Positions 42,809-50,764 of a stretch of DNA of 64,000 nt are shown in pieces (position 1 is the stretch's first letter; each line of letters starts with the position of its first letter). The stretch spans positions 1 to 64,000 of the forward strand of contig NZ_AOLM01000025.1 of NCBI RefSeq assembly GCF_000337835.1. Reading direction: 5' to 3'. Under the pieces are notes generated by a model. The model was given only the letters and a program-made list of their open reading frames with translations, was not told the origin of the DNA and searched no databases. The translations under genes and the position numbers were made by a program. Origin of the DNA: Haloferax sulfurifontis ATCC BAA-897 (lineage in GTDB: Archaea > Halobacteriota > Halobacteria > Halobacteriales > Haloferacaceae).

Positions 42809-44026
42809 TTACTCGTCGCTACCGCCGTCTGCGGCGAGTTCGGGCTTCTGCTTCTTCGCGCTCTGGTTTGCGAGACGCGCCTGGAAGCCGTGGTACTTGG
42901 CGACGCCCGTCGCGTCGGCTTGCTCGATGCCGTCGACCGTCTCCGTGTTGAAGGAGGCGGCGGACTCGGAGTAGGCGGCGTACTCGGACTCGCGGCCGAC
43001 CGGGCGGGCCTGTCCGCCCTCGAACTTGATGGTCACGGTGCCCGTGACGCGCTCTTGGGTCTTCTCGACGAAGGCGTTCAGCGCGCCCACGAGCGGCGCA
43101 TCGATGAGGCCCTCGTAGGCCTTCTGGGACCACTCGTTGTCGACGGTGGCCTTGAAGTCACGCTCTTCTTTCGTGAGGACGAGCCCTTCTAGCGCCTCGT
43201 GGGCGTTCAGGAGCGTCGTCGCGGCCGGGTGCTCGTAGTTCTCGCGCACCTTGAGGCCGAGCATGCGGTCTTCCATCATGTCCGTGCGGCCGACGCCGTG
43301 CTTGCCGGCCTTCTCGTTGAGAAGCGAGATGAGTTCGAGGGGTTCGAGCTCCTCGTCGTCGACGGCGACCGGGTAGCCGTCTTCGAACGCGATTTCGATG
43401 AGCTCCGTCTCGTCCGAGGGCTGGTCGGTCCACTCGTAGATGTCCTCCGGCGGGACGTAGCCGGGGTCTTCGAGGTTGCCGCCCTCGATGGAACGGCTCC
43501 AGAGGTTCGTGTCGATGGACCAGACGCCCTCGTTGCCGCCCTGCACCGGGAGGTCCTTCTCGGCGGCGTACTCGATTTCCCACTCGCGGGTCATGCCCAT
43601 CTCGCGGACGGGCGCGATGACTTCGAGGTCGGAGGCGCGCCAGACCGCCTCGAAACGGAGCTGGTCGTTACCCTTGCCCGTACAGCCGTGGGCGATGCCG
43701 TCACAGCCCTGCTCCTCGGCGAGTTCGAGGATGGCCTTGGCGATGACCGGGCGCGCGAGCGCGGTGCCGAGCGGGTAGCCCTGATAGTCCGCGTTGGCGC
43801 AGACCGAGTCGAGACAGAGCTGTGCGAACTCCTGTTTCGCGTCGACGACGTGGTGTTCCAGTCCGAGGGCCTCGGCCGTCTCGTAGGCCTCCTCGAACTC
43901 CTCTTCGGGCTGGCCGACGTCGACCGTGACGCCGACGACCTCGTCGTATCCGTACTCCTCTTCGAGGATCGGGACGCAGACTGTCGTGTCGAGTCCGCCC
44001 GAGAACGCGAGTGCGACTTTCTTCAT
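42809..44026 (-). CDS. argG: Argininosuccinate synthase
   Basis: 405 residues. Joins citrulline and aspartate with ATP. VALAFSGGLDTTVCVPIL near the start is the PP-loop; GCTGKGNDQLRFE and NLWSRSIEGGNLEDP are further family signatures. I start at the ATG at 44026 (MKKVALAFSGG) rather than 14 codons upstream, because an AATTTATC box at 44053-44060 puts the transcript start within a few bases of it. First gene of argGH; a short arginine-rich ORF with its own promoter lies 138 nt upstream. Confidence 0.95.
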   Translation of the reverse strand: MKKVALAFSGGLDTTVCVPILEEEYGYDEVVGVTVDVGQPEEEFEEAYETAEALGLEHHVVDAKQEFAQLCLDSVCANADYQGYPLGTALARPVIAKAILELAEEQGCDGIAHGCTGKGNDQLRFEAVWRASDLEVIAPVREMGMTREWEIEYAAEKDLPVQGGNEGVWSIDTNLWSRSIEGGNLEDPGYVPPEDIYEWTDQPSDETELIEIAFEDGYPVAVDDEELEPLELISLLNEKAGKHGVGRTDMMEDRMLGLKVRENYEHPAATTLLNAHEALEGLVLTKEERDFKATVDNEWSQKAYEGLIDAPLVGALNAFVEKTQERVTGTVTIKFEGGQARPVGRESEYAAYSESAASFNTETVDGIEQADATGVAKYHGFQARLANQSAKKQKPELAADGGSDE

Positions 44027-44052
44027 GTACTCGTCTGTGGCGGGGACATACA

Positions 44053-44060
44053 GATAAATT
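44053..44060 (-). promoter_or_regulatory. TATA-like box proximal to argG
   Basis: AATTTATC on the minus strand, centred 30 nt before the argG ATG. It gives argG a nearly leaderless transcript independent of the upstream element at 44269-44275. Confidence 0.5.
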
Positions 44061-44163
44061 CTTTGCATTCAATCTGTGAAATTAAGAGGTAGAGATGCCT
44101 ATAGGCACGAAAAATGGAGATTAGAGATTTCGACGTGTCCCGAAGGAGATGATGATTGTGGCC

Positions 44164-44241
44164 CTAAAGGGCCCGTCGTCGGGGTCGGACAGCCGCGGCT
44201 CGCAGTGGGGCAAAAGTGGCGCAAGTACTGCGAGTCGCCAT
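44164..44241 (-). CDS. Candidate arginine-rich leaderless small ORF upstream of argG (25 aa)
   Basis: An ATG at 44241 opens 25 codons; six are arginine (residues 4, 14, 19, 21, 22 and 23), four of them in the final VRPRRRAL. The TAG lies in the loop of a perfect hairpin, GGCCC-TTTA-GGGCC. Inside the ORF a second perfect stem, CTCGCAGT with ACTGCGAG, can form. A TTTAATA box 28 nt upstream places the transcript start about five bases before the ATG. A run of five T on this strand (44114-44110) follows downstream. It may be a leader peptide, a small protein or a small RNA; GC-rich DNA yields arginine-rich frames by chance, so this needs expression data. Confidence 0.4.
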   Translation of the reverse strand: MATRSTCATFAPLRAAAVRPRRRAL

Positions 44242-44268
44242 TGTTGTGAAACGCTACGACGTCGTCCC

Positions 44269-44275
44269 TATTAAA
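44269..44275 (-). promoter_or_regulatory. TATA box of the small ORF upstream of argG
   Basis: TTTAATA on the minus strand, identical to the lysW box and with nearly the same distance (28 versus 27 nt) to the following ATG. Confidence 0.5.
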
Positions 44276-44300
44276 CGCTTCCGGCGACGCAAACGTTTCC

Positions 44301-44417
44301 TCAGTCGAGCAACTCCCCGGCGAGTTCGACCAGCAGTTCGTTGTCGACGAGCGCGAGGACGAGCGCGACGAGCGCGACCACGACGACTGCGATGACGAGC
44401 CACTCGATAAGGGTCAT
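44301..44417 (-). CDS. Small membrane protein (38 aa)
   Basis: 38 residues: MTLIEWLVIAVVVVALVALVLALVD is one continuous membrane helix with an aromatic-acidic cap, followed by an acidic amphipathic tail (NELLVELAGELLD). It is too short for standard ORF cut-offs, but the N-terminal helix and tail make a plausible single-span protein, and its codons match the local GC-rich style. Family unknown. It lies between argG and the antiporter gene, in the same direction. Confidence 0.5.
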   Translation of the reverse strand: MTLIEWLVIAVVVVALVALVLALVDNELLVELAGELLD

Positions 44418-44548
44418 AGCACCCGCAACGTGACGGCTCCTCGGGTAAGTGTTCTGTGGCCGGCCGAGTCAGTCGAGTCGGCCTCGGCGTTCGAGTCGGT
44501 CGCGTTCGTCGCGGCCGCAACCGACGGGCAGAAACCGCGCCGGGCGAC

Positions 44549-45763
44549 TCAGGCGCTCTCCGTCGAGGCGTCGCCGTCCGCCGCGCCGCCGCGGAAGACG
44601 AGTCGCTCCACGAGGTCCGACCGTTGCATCAGCACCGTTCCGAGCGCGCTCATGACGAAGACGTAGCCGACGGCGAACGCCGGGATGATTTCGCGCATCA
44701 CCGGCGTCGTGCCCGCCGCGGCCAGCGCCGCGATGACGAGCGAGAACTCGCCGCGGGGGACCATCCCGACGCCGACCCGGAGCGACCGGTGCGCCGAGAG
44801 GTCGTACGCCCGACCGCCGAGATAGCCCGAGAGAACCTTCGACGGCGTGGACACGACGACCGCGATGGCGAGCGGGACGGCCGCCGCCGCCAACAGCGTC
44901 GGGTCGGTGCCGAGGCCGATCCAGAAGAAGAACACCGCGGCGAACACGTCGCGCACGGAGACGAGCAAGTGTTCGAGCCGCTCTCTGTGGCCGCTCGTCG
45001 AAAAGCCCATGCCGACGAAGAACGCCGCGACGGCCTCGCTCACCCCGAGCGCGAGCGCCGCGCCCGAGATGGGGACGACGACCGCGAGCGCCCGCAGGAC
45101 GAACGCCTCCTGGTTCTCCACGTCGAGGACGCGGGCGAAAAGCGCCGTTCCGTACTGGACGGCCACGAACAGGAGGCCGAGGAAGCCGAAGGCGATGGCG
45201 AGCGACCGGCCGATGGCCGCGACGCCGCCGTCGCCGCCGAGCACGAGCGAGGTGACGACCGCGAGGTAGACCGCGATGGCGAGGTCCTCGAAGACGAGCG
45301 TGCCCAAAATCGGCTCCGACTCGGGGTCCGCAATCCACCCGAGGTCGATGAGCGTCTTCGTCACGATGGCCGACGACGAGATGTAGACGATGCCGCCGAG
45401 CAGGAGCGCCTCGACCGGCGACCACCCGAGGACGAGGCCGATGGCGACGCCGATGGGGAGGTTCACCGCGAGGTCGATGACGCCCGCGCGGCCGATTTTC
45501 GCCCCGGACGCCCGGAGCCGGTCGAGGCTGAACTCCAAGCCGAGGAAAAACAGGAGGAGGACGATACCGAGTTCCGCCAGAATCGTCACGACCTCGCCGT
45601 TCGGGACGTACGGGAGGCCGAACCGCCCGGCGACGTACGGCCCGGCGACGACGCCGCCGACGACGTAGAGGGGAATCACCGACAGGCCGAGGCGGAGCGC
45701 GACCGCTCCGACGACCGCGAGGACGGCGAACAGGTAGCCGAATTCGAGGAGCGCCGCCGCCAT
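44549..45763 (-). CDS. Kef-type cation:proton antiporter (CPA2 family)
   Basis: 404 residues with about 12 membrane helices. Characteristic stretches are LGIVLLLFFLGLEFSLDRLR, VYISSSAIVTKTLIDLG, GTLVFEDLAIAVYLAV (the conserved acidic ion-binding region) and VGVGMVPRGEFSLVIAAL. It exchanges K+ or Na+ for H+ and is usually gated by a cytoplasmic subunit, here the gene directly upstream, whose stop overlaps this start by one base (TGATG). Confidence 0.9.
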   Translation of the reverse strand: MAAALLEFGYLFAVLAVVGAVALRLGLSVIPLYVVGGVVAGPYVAGRFGLPYVPNGEVVTILAELGIVLLLFFLGLEFSLDRLRASGAKIGRAGVIDLAVNLPIGVAIGLVLGWSPVEALLLGGIVYISSSAIVTKTLIDLGWIADPESEPILGTLVFEDLAIAVYLAVVTSLVLGGDGGVAAIGRSLAIAFGFLGLLFVAVQYGTALFARVLDVENQEAFVLRALAVVVPISGAALALGVSEAVAAFFVGMGFSTSGHRERLEHLLVSVRDVFAAVFFFWIGLGTDPTLLAAAAVPLAIAVVVSTPSKVLSGYLGGRAYDLSAHRSLRVGVGMVPRGEFSLVIAALAAAGTTPVMREIIPAFAVGYVFVMSALGTVLMQRSDLVERLVFRGGAADGDASTESA

Positions 45764-46248
45764 CAGGTCCCTTTGACGAGCGCGACGAAGTCGCGGCAGG
45801 CCGTCTTGGGACCGATGACGACGAGCGTGTCGCCGGCTTCGACCATCGCGTCGCCGCCGGGCGAGGTGATGACCTCGTCGCCCCGCTCGATGGCGATGAC
45901 GGACGCGCCGGTCGCCTGCCGGAGGTCGGACTCGCCGAGGGTCTTCCCCGCGATGTCGGAGTCCGCGCCGACTTCGACCCACTCGATGAGCGTGTTGTCG
46001 CCCAGAAGCGTCTCGATGGTCTCGGTCTGGACCGGCTGGAAGTACGCGCCTTCGAGGAGCGTCCCCACCTGCCGGGCGAGCTTGTCGGTGAGTTCGAACA
46101 GCTTCTCCGAGTCGCTGTCGGCGCTCGCGCGCCGGAACACCTCTCGTTTCCCCGTGTTGTGCGTCACGATGACGAGCCGGGAGCCGTCGCCGAGCTCAAC
46201 CTCGTGTTTCTTCCCGACGCCCGGAAGGTCGCTCTCGTAGACAGTCAT
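45763..46248 (-). CDS. Antiporter regulatory subunit with TrkA-C (RCK C) domain
   Basis: 161 residues like KhtT of the KhtTU K+/H+ antiporter. The N-terminal part (MTVYESDLPGVGKKHEVELGDGSRLVIVTHNTGKREVF) is the KhtT N-domain. From about residue 75 the TrkA-C fold is visible (LIEWVEVGADSDIAGKTLGESDLRQATGASVIAIERGDEVITSPGGDAMVEAGDTLVVIG), which binds regulatory nucleotide or ion. It is translationally coupled to the antiporter. Confidence 0.9.
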   Translation of the reverse strand: MTVYESDLPGVGKKHEVELGDGSRLVIVTHNTGKREVFRRASADSDSEKLFELTDKLARQVGTLLEGAYFQPVQTETIETLLGDNTLIEWVEVGADSDIAGKTLGESDLRQATGASVIAIERGDEVITSPGGDAMVEAGDTLVVIGPKTACRDFVALVKGT

Positions 46249-46291
46249 GACTCGACGATTAGCGAGCGGACGAAATAAAGCCGCCTTCCGC

Positions 46292-46894
46292 TCAGGCGAG
46301 AAGCCAGAGCGTCACCGCGATGGCGGTACAGGCGACCGGCGGAATCGAGAGGTTGTCGTCGATGACGTAGCCGGCGACGACCGGCTTCGCGCCGTCGGCC
46401 AGCGTCGCGCCGGCGGCTCCGGCGGCCGCGGCGAGCCCGCCCGCGGCGACTCCCGAGACGGGAATCACGAACGGCGCGGCGAGGATGAAACAGACCGCGA
46501 ACATCGCCGCGAGCGTCCGCGCCGACTTCAGCTCGCCCACCGGCGCGGAGCCCATGAGGCCGCTTATCGGGTCGCCGATGGTTAGCATGAGCATCCCCGG
46601 CACCGCGATGTGTGGGCCGAACACCAGCGCGACGGCGGTCTGGCTGTAGACGTACAGCGCGTAGCCGGCGACGTTGTCCTGTTCGTACTCGCGGGTGAGT
46701 TCGTCGTAGACGGCCCACTGGAGACCGCCGAACAGCCGGAGCAGTTCGAGGACGCTGACGACCGCCGCGAGGAAGACGAACAGATACCCGAGGGTACGCC
46801 ACTCGACCAGCCCGAGGAGGTACAAAAGCGGCATCCCCGAGCCGCTCGCGTGGACCAGTCGCCGCTTCACCTCGGCGGTGCTCGGTCGCCCCAC
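46292..46894 (-). CDS. Dolichol kinase / SEC59-like CTP-dependent kinase
   Basis: 200 residues, about six membrane helices. The motif EVKRRLVHASGSGMPLLYLLG at the N-terminus and MLTIGDPISGLMGSAPVGELKSARTLAA in the middle are typical of the dolichol kinase/phytol kinase family, which phosphorylates polyprenols with CTP for N-glycosylation in archaea. It starts seven bases after the glyS stop and is probably co-transcribed. Phosphatidate cytidylyltransferase is the closest alternative family. Confidence 0.8.
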   Translation of the reverse strand: MGRPSTAEVKRRLVHASGSGMPLLYLLGLVEWRTLGYLFVFLAAVVSVLELLRLFGGLQWAVYDELTREYEQDNVAGYALYVYSQTAVALVFGPHIAVPGMLMLTIGDPISGLMGSAPVGELKSARTLAAMFAVCFILAAPFVIPVSGVAAGGLAAAAGAAGATLADGAKPVVAGYVIDDNLSIPPVACTAIAVTLWLLA

Positions 46895-46900
46895 GGCGGG

Positions 46901-48685
46901 TTACGCCTCGACGACCTCGTTGTCGTCGAGCACGTCGTCGAACGAGGCGGTGCCGGCGCGCAGGCCGACGAGCGTTCCGACGAGGTCGTCGACGGGCAGT
47001 CGGACCTGCTTGCCGCTGTCGCGCTCGCGGATGGTGACGGTGTTCGCGCCGTCGCCTTCGAGCCCGTCGCGGTCGATGGTGATGCAGAACGGCGTGCCCA
47101 CCTCGTCCTGCCGGCGGTAGCGTCGACCGATGCTACCGGAGTCGTCGTAGACGACCGCGAAGCCGGCCGCGCGGAGTTCTTCGGCCACGTCGTCCGCGAG
47201 GTCGACCAGTTCGTCGACGTTGCTCACGAGCGGGAAGACGCCGACGTTCGTCGGCGCGACCGACGGCGAAAGCGAGAGGTAGCTCCGCGCCTCGCCGTCG
47301 ACCTCGTCGGTCTCGTACGCGTGCGCGAGGAGCGTGTACACCGTGCGGTCGATACCGAACGAGGGCTCGACCACGTGCGGCGTGATGTGCTCGCCCGCCT
47401 CGGTCTGCGTCTCGACCGAGAAGTTGGCCACGTCGGTGTCGACGGTGACTTCCTCGCCGTCGACGTCGAGGGTGACCTCGTCGGCGTCGAAGGCGTCGGG
47501 GTCGCGCTCGGCGAGCGTCTCTAGCGCCTCGGCCACGTCGGCGGCCCGCGCGCCGAACTCGGGGCCGAGCGTCGCCATGTCGGGGTCGACGACGGCGCGC
47601 TCGACCGTCTTCGGCTCGTCGTACTGCTGGAAGACGGTGAAGTCGTCGTCGCCGTACTCGCCGTGTTTCGAGAGGTCGTAGTCGCTCCGGTAGGAGAAGC
47701 CCGCGATCTCTATCCAGTCGCCGTCGACCTCGCTTTCTGCGTCCCAGCAGTCCGAGGAGTAGTGGGCGCGCTCGCCCGCGAGGTGCTGGCGGAAGCGGAA
47801 GCGGTCCATGTCGACGCCGACCGTCTCGTACCACTCCTGGGCGATGCCGAGGAAGTAGCCGAGCCACGCGTTGCCGATGATACCGTCTTCGACGGCCTCG
47901 CCGATGGTGGTCTCGACGTAGTCGCCGTCGTCGGCCTCCTGTTCGGTCGCGGGGTACAGAAGCACCTCGACGTCCTCGACCGCCGAAAGGTCGGCCTCGT
48001 CGCGCTCGGGGTCGATGAAGTGCTCCAGTTCGGCCTGCGTGAACTCGCGGGTGCGGACGATGCTCTTCCGCGGCGAAATCTCGTTGCGGTAGGCGCGACC
48101 GACCTGCGTCACGCCGAACGGGAGGCTGTTGCGCGCGTACTCCTTGATGCGCGGGAACTCCACGAAGATGCCCTGTGCCGTCTCGGGCCGGAGGTAGCCC
48201 GGCGTCGACGAGCCGGGGCCGATGTTCGTCTCGAACATGAGGTTGAAGTCCTCGACCGACTGGCCGGCGAGGTCAGCGCCGCAGGTCGGACAGACGAGTC
48301 CGAGGTCGGCGATTTTCTCGGCCGCTTCCTCGGGCGACAGCGTCTCGGCGTCTTCCAGTTCCGAGTTGTCCTCGATGAGGTGGTCCGCGCGGTGGGACTC
48401 GCCGCACTCGGCGCACTCGACGAGCATGTCGTCGAAGCCGTCGAGGTGGCCCGACGCCTCGAAGACCGGCTCGGGCATGATGGTCGGCGCTTCGATTTCG
48501 AGGTTGCCCTCCTGGACGGCGAAGCGCTCGCGCCACGCCTCCTCGACGTTGGACTTCAGGGCCGCGCCCTGCGGGCCGTAGGTGTAGAACCCGCCGACGC
48601 CGCCGTAGGCCTCCGAGGAGCCGAAGAAAAAGCCCCGGCGCTTTGCGAGTTCGGTGAGCGCGGCGGACTCGTCGCCCTCACTCAT
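46901..48685 (-). CDS. glyS: Glycyl-tRNA synthetase
   Basis: 594 residues, class II, alpha2 type as in archaea and eukaryotes. Motif 2/3 stretches: VGRAYRNEISPRKSIVRTREFTQAELEHF and EPSFGIDRTVYTLLAHAY. A treble-clef zinc knuckle is seen early (VECAECGESH and LVCPTCGADL). The C-terminal anticodon-binding domain begins around residue 480 (NVGVFPLVSNVDELVDLADDVAEELR). It overlaps the end of the CBS gene by eight bases. Confidence 0.96.
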   Translation of the reverse strand: MSEGDESAALTELAKRRGFFFGSSEAYGGVGGFYTYGPQGAALKSNVEEAWRERFAVQEGNLEIEAPTIMPEPVFEASGHLDGFDDMLVECAECGESHRADHLIEDNSELEDAETLSPEEAAEKIADLGLVCPTCGADLAGQSVEDFNLMFETNIGPGSSTPGYLRPETAQGIFVEFPRIKEYARNSLPFGVTQVGRAYRNEISPRKSIVRTREFTQAELEHFIDPERDEADLSAVEDVEVLLYPATEQEADDGDYVETTIGEAVEDGIIGNAWLGYFLGIAQEWYETVGVDMDRFRFRQHLAGERAHYSSDCWDAESEVDGDWIEIAGFSYRSDYDLSKHGEYGDDDFTVFQQYDEPKTVERAVVDPDMATLGPEFGARAADVAEALETLAERDPDAFDADEVTLDVDGEEVTVDTDVANFSVETQTEAGEHITPHVVEPSFGIDRTVYTLLAHAYETDEVDGEARSYLSLSPSVAPTNVGVFPLVSNVDELVDLADDVAEELRAAGFAVVYDDSGSIGRRYRRQDEVGTPFCITIDRDGLEGDGANTVTIRERDSGKQVRLPVDDLVGTLVGLRAGTASFDDVLDDNEVVEA

Positions 48686-49532
48686 ACAGCGCCTCCAGCA
48701 GGTTCACGTCGCGGACGACGCCGATGAGCTCGTCGCCGGAGACGAGCGGGATCTGCTCGATATCCTCGCGGATCATCGTCTGGGCGGCGTCCTTGGCGGT
48801 GACGCGCGTCGCGACGCTCACGAGGTCGTCGCTCATGAACTTCGAGACCGGCTCGGCCGGAATCTCGACGTTCCGGGTCGGGATGTAGCGGTTGCCGACC
48901 GCCTTGATGCCCTCCCACATCCACTCGTCGTCCTGATTGGCGACCGAGTCGCCGGTGCCGGCCTCGCCTTCGACGACGCGGGCGACCTCGATGATGTCGA
49001 CTTCGGTCACGATGCCGGCCAGCGAGGCCTCGTCGTCGAGGACGACCGCGTAGGGGACGTTCGCGTAGAATATCTCGCGTTCGACGATGTGGAGGGGAAC
49101 GTCGACGTACGTCGTGTTCACGTCGCGGGTGGCGAGGTCGCCGACCTCGGTCTCGCCGTCGATGTCGCCGCGGGCGATGGCCCGGACCACGTCGGTGACG
49201 GTGAGGATGCCCTCGATGGCGTCGCCGTCGACGACGGGGATTCGGCGCGCGCCCTCCGAGACCATCGTCGCGGCCACGGCTTCGAGGTCGTCGTCGGCGC
49301 TCGCGGTCGGCACCTCGCGGACGAGCACCGCCAGCTGGTCCTCGTCGGGGTGTTCGATGAGGTCCTCCCGAGAGATGAGCCCTCGGTACTTCGTCCCCTC
49401 GTCGGTCTCTTTCACCACGGGAACGGAAGAGAACCCACGCTCTTGGAGGTATTCCAGAACGTCGTCGCGGGTGCCCGGCAGGGACACCGTCACGACCTCC
49501 TCGCCGCGGGTCATCGCGTCGGCTACTTTCAT
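48678..49532 (-). CDS. Protein with four CBS domains
   Basis: 284 residues made of two Bateman pairs. CBS repeats start at MKVADAMTRGEEVVTVSLPGT, at LAVLVREVPTASADDDLEAV, at VGDLATRDVNTTYVDVPLHI and at VSKFMSDDLVSVATRVTAKD, each followed by the typical RRIPVVDGD-like turn. These bind adenosyl ligands (AMP, ATP, SAM) and usually sense energy state. Its end overlaps the glyS start by eight bases, so it may tune or simply be co-expressed with the synthetase. Confidence 0.9.
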   Translation of the reverse strand: MKVADAMTRGEEVVTVSLPGTRDDVLEYLQERGFSSVPVVKETDEGTKYRGLISREDLIEHPDEDQLAVLVREVPTASADDDLEAVAATMVSEGARRIPVVDGDAIEGILTVTDVVRAIARGDIDGETEVGDLATRDVNTTYVDVPLHIVEREIFYANVPYAVVLDDEASLAGIVTEVDIIEVARVVEGEAGTGDSVANQDDEWMWEGIKAVGNRYIPTRNVEIPAEPVSKFMSDDLVSVATRVTAKDAAQTMIREDIEQIPLVSGDELIGVVRDVNLLEALYE

Positions 49533-49664
49533 ACACCCGCTTTCTTCCCCCCGCCTAATGTACTCTGCGAACGCTTTCGCCTCGCTGACAGGCGTCCGCC
49601 GCGGCTCGCGGGGGCCGGGGGACAGGGGATGCGCACACGGCGCAGAAGCAGAACGGCTCTCGGC

Positions 49665-50255
49665 TCAGTTGCCGTCGTCGGTCTCGCCGTCGCCGTCGCC
49701 ATCGCCGCCGTTCGGCGCGTACCGCCGAATCGCGTCGAGGTTGGGGAAGAACTTCTCGGGGTCGTCGTGTTCGACGACGCCAACGATGGTGCCGTCGAGC
49801 TTCTGGAGATAGGAGTACATCCGACCCTCTTCGACGGCGACGGTCGCACACTCAAGCGCCTCGCGGAGGTCCCACGCGCCCGCGATGAAGACCGCGGTCT
49901 CGGTCTCCGGCGAGAACAGCGCCGTCACGATGTACACGCGGCCGTCGTTCTCCGCGCGGTAGACTTCGTACTCGGGGAACGTGGTCGCCTCGAACAGCTC
50001 GGCGACCGTCTCGGCCTTGTCGCCGGGGATGACGTACGCGAGGCCGAACGCCCCCTCGTCGCCCTTCCCGCTGGAGGGACCGAACGGGCCGCTGTCGCCC
50101 GCGGCGATGCGGACCGTCGTCCACCCCTCGTCCTCGAAGTCGTCGGCCATCGCGGCCATGTCGTCGAGCGTCGCGCCCCACGCCTCGCGGCGACGGTCCG
50201 CCTCGCCGGCGATGCGTTCGACCTCGGGCGTCTCGTCGTCTCCGAGTTCGGCCAT
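49665..50255 (-). CDS. Uncharacterised acidic haloarchaeal protein
   Basis: 196 residues, strongly acidic, soluble. It opens with a helix (MAELGDDETPEVERIAGEADRRREAWGATLDDMAAMADDFEDEGW) and continues with strands (TVRIAAGDSGPFGP, YVIPGDKAETVAELF, EYEVYRAENDGRVYIVTALFSP). The C-terminal Gly-Asp run is low complexity. No catalytic motif is visible. Follows the DUF-like membrane gene by 60 nt in the same direction. Confidence 0.75.
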   Translation of the reverse strand: MAELGDDETPEVERIAGEADRRREAWGATLDDMAAMADDFEDEGWTTVRIAAGDSGPFGPSSGKGDEGAFGLAYVIPGDKAETVAELFEATTFPEYEVYRAENDGRVYIVTALFSPETETAVFIAGAWDLREALECATVAVEEGRMYSYLQKLDGTIVGVVEHDDPEKFFPNLDAIRRYAPNGGDGDGDGETDDGN

Positions 50256-50315
50256 ACCCGTTCTGGACGACGTATATGGTAAAAGGCATCGAAGGTCGCG
50301 GGCGCCCCCGACCGG

Positions 50316-50762
50316 TCAGTAGTTGATCTCGAAGACGACCTCCATCGCGTAGGAGGCCGCGAGGATACAGACCGACGCGAGGAGCAGTTTCACCCCGCTC
50401 GACGGCCGCTCGTCGCCGGTCGCCGGTCGCAGTCGCGGCGGCAGTATCGCGTCGAGGGCGTCCCCGACGAGCTTCTCGACGCCGACGGGCTCGTCGCTCC
50501 CCGAGAACAGGCCGCCGTCGGTGCCGCCGGTGCCGCCGCTTCCGTCTCCGCGCTTCCACGCCGCCTTCGGGCGAACCTTCAGCGACGAGTAGCCGAACAT
50601 GGCGAATCCGAGAAAGAACATGAGCCACTTCGCGCCGGGCAGTCCGTTGCCGGCGAGCGTGCTCACGACGGCGGTCACGACGAACACCACGCCGGTGAGG
50701 GCGACGGCGTAGGCCACGGCGTCGATGGCCTTGACGCCGAATCGGCGTGGGTCGAACTCCAT
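50316..50762 (-). CDS. Uncharacterised membrane protein (148 aa)
   Basis: 148 residues with three membrane helices: two near the N-terminus (AIDAVAYAVALTGVVFVVTAVVS and GAKWLMFFLGFAMFGYSSL) and one at the end (SGVKLLLASVCILAASYAMEVVF), joined by a Gly-rich cytoplasmic stretch. It starts two bases after the dppF stop, so it is probably part of the same transcript as the peptide importer, although no importer of this type needs such a subunit. Function unknown. Confidence 0.75.
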   Translation of the reverse strand: MEFDPRRFGVKAIDAVAYAVALTGVVFVVTAVVSTLAGNGLPGAKWLMFFLGFAMFGYSSLKVRPKAAWKRGDGSGGTGGTDGGLFSGSDEPVGVEKLVGDALDAILPPRLRPATGDERPSSGVKLLLASVCILAASYAMEVVFEINY

Positions 50763-50764
50763 GG

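Noticed and set aside
44149-44155. ATGATGA on the plus strand resembles a C box of a C/D small RNA
   Set aside because: No CTGA D box occurs within a suitable distance and there is no plus-strand promoter; the minus-strand ORF and promoter explain the region better.
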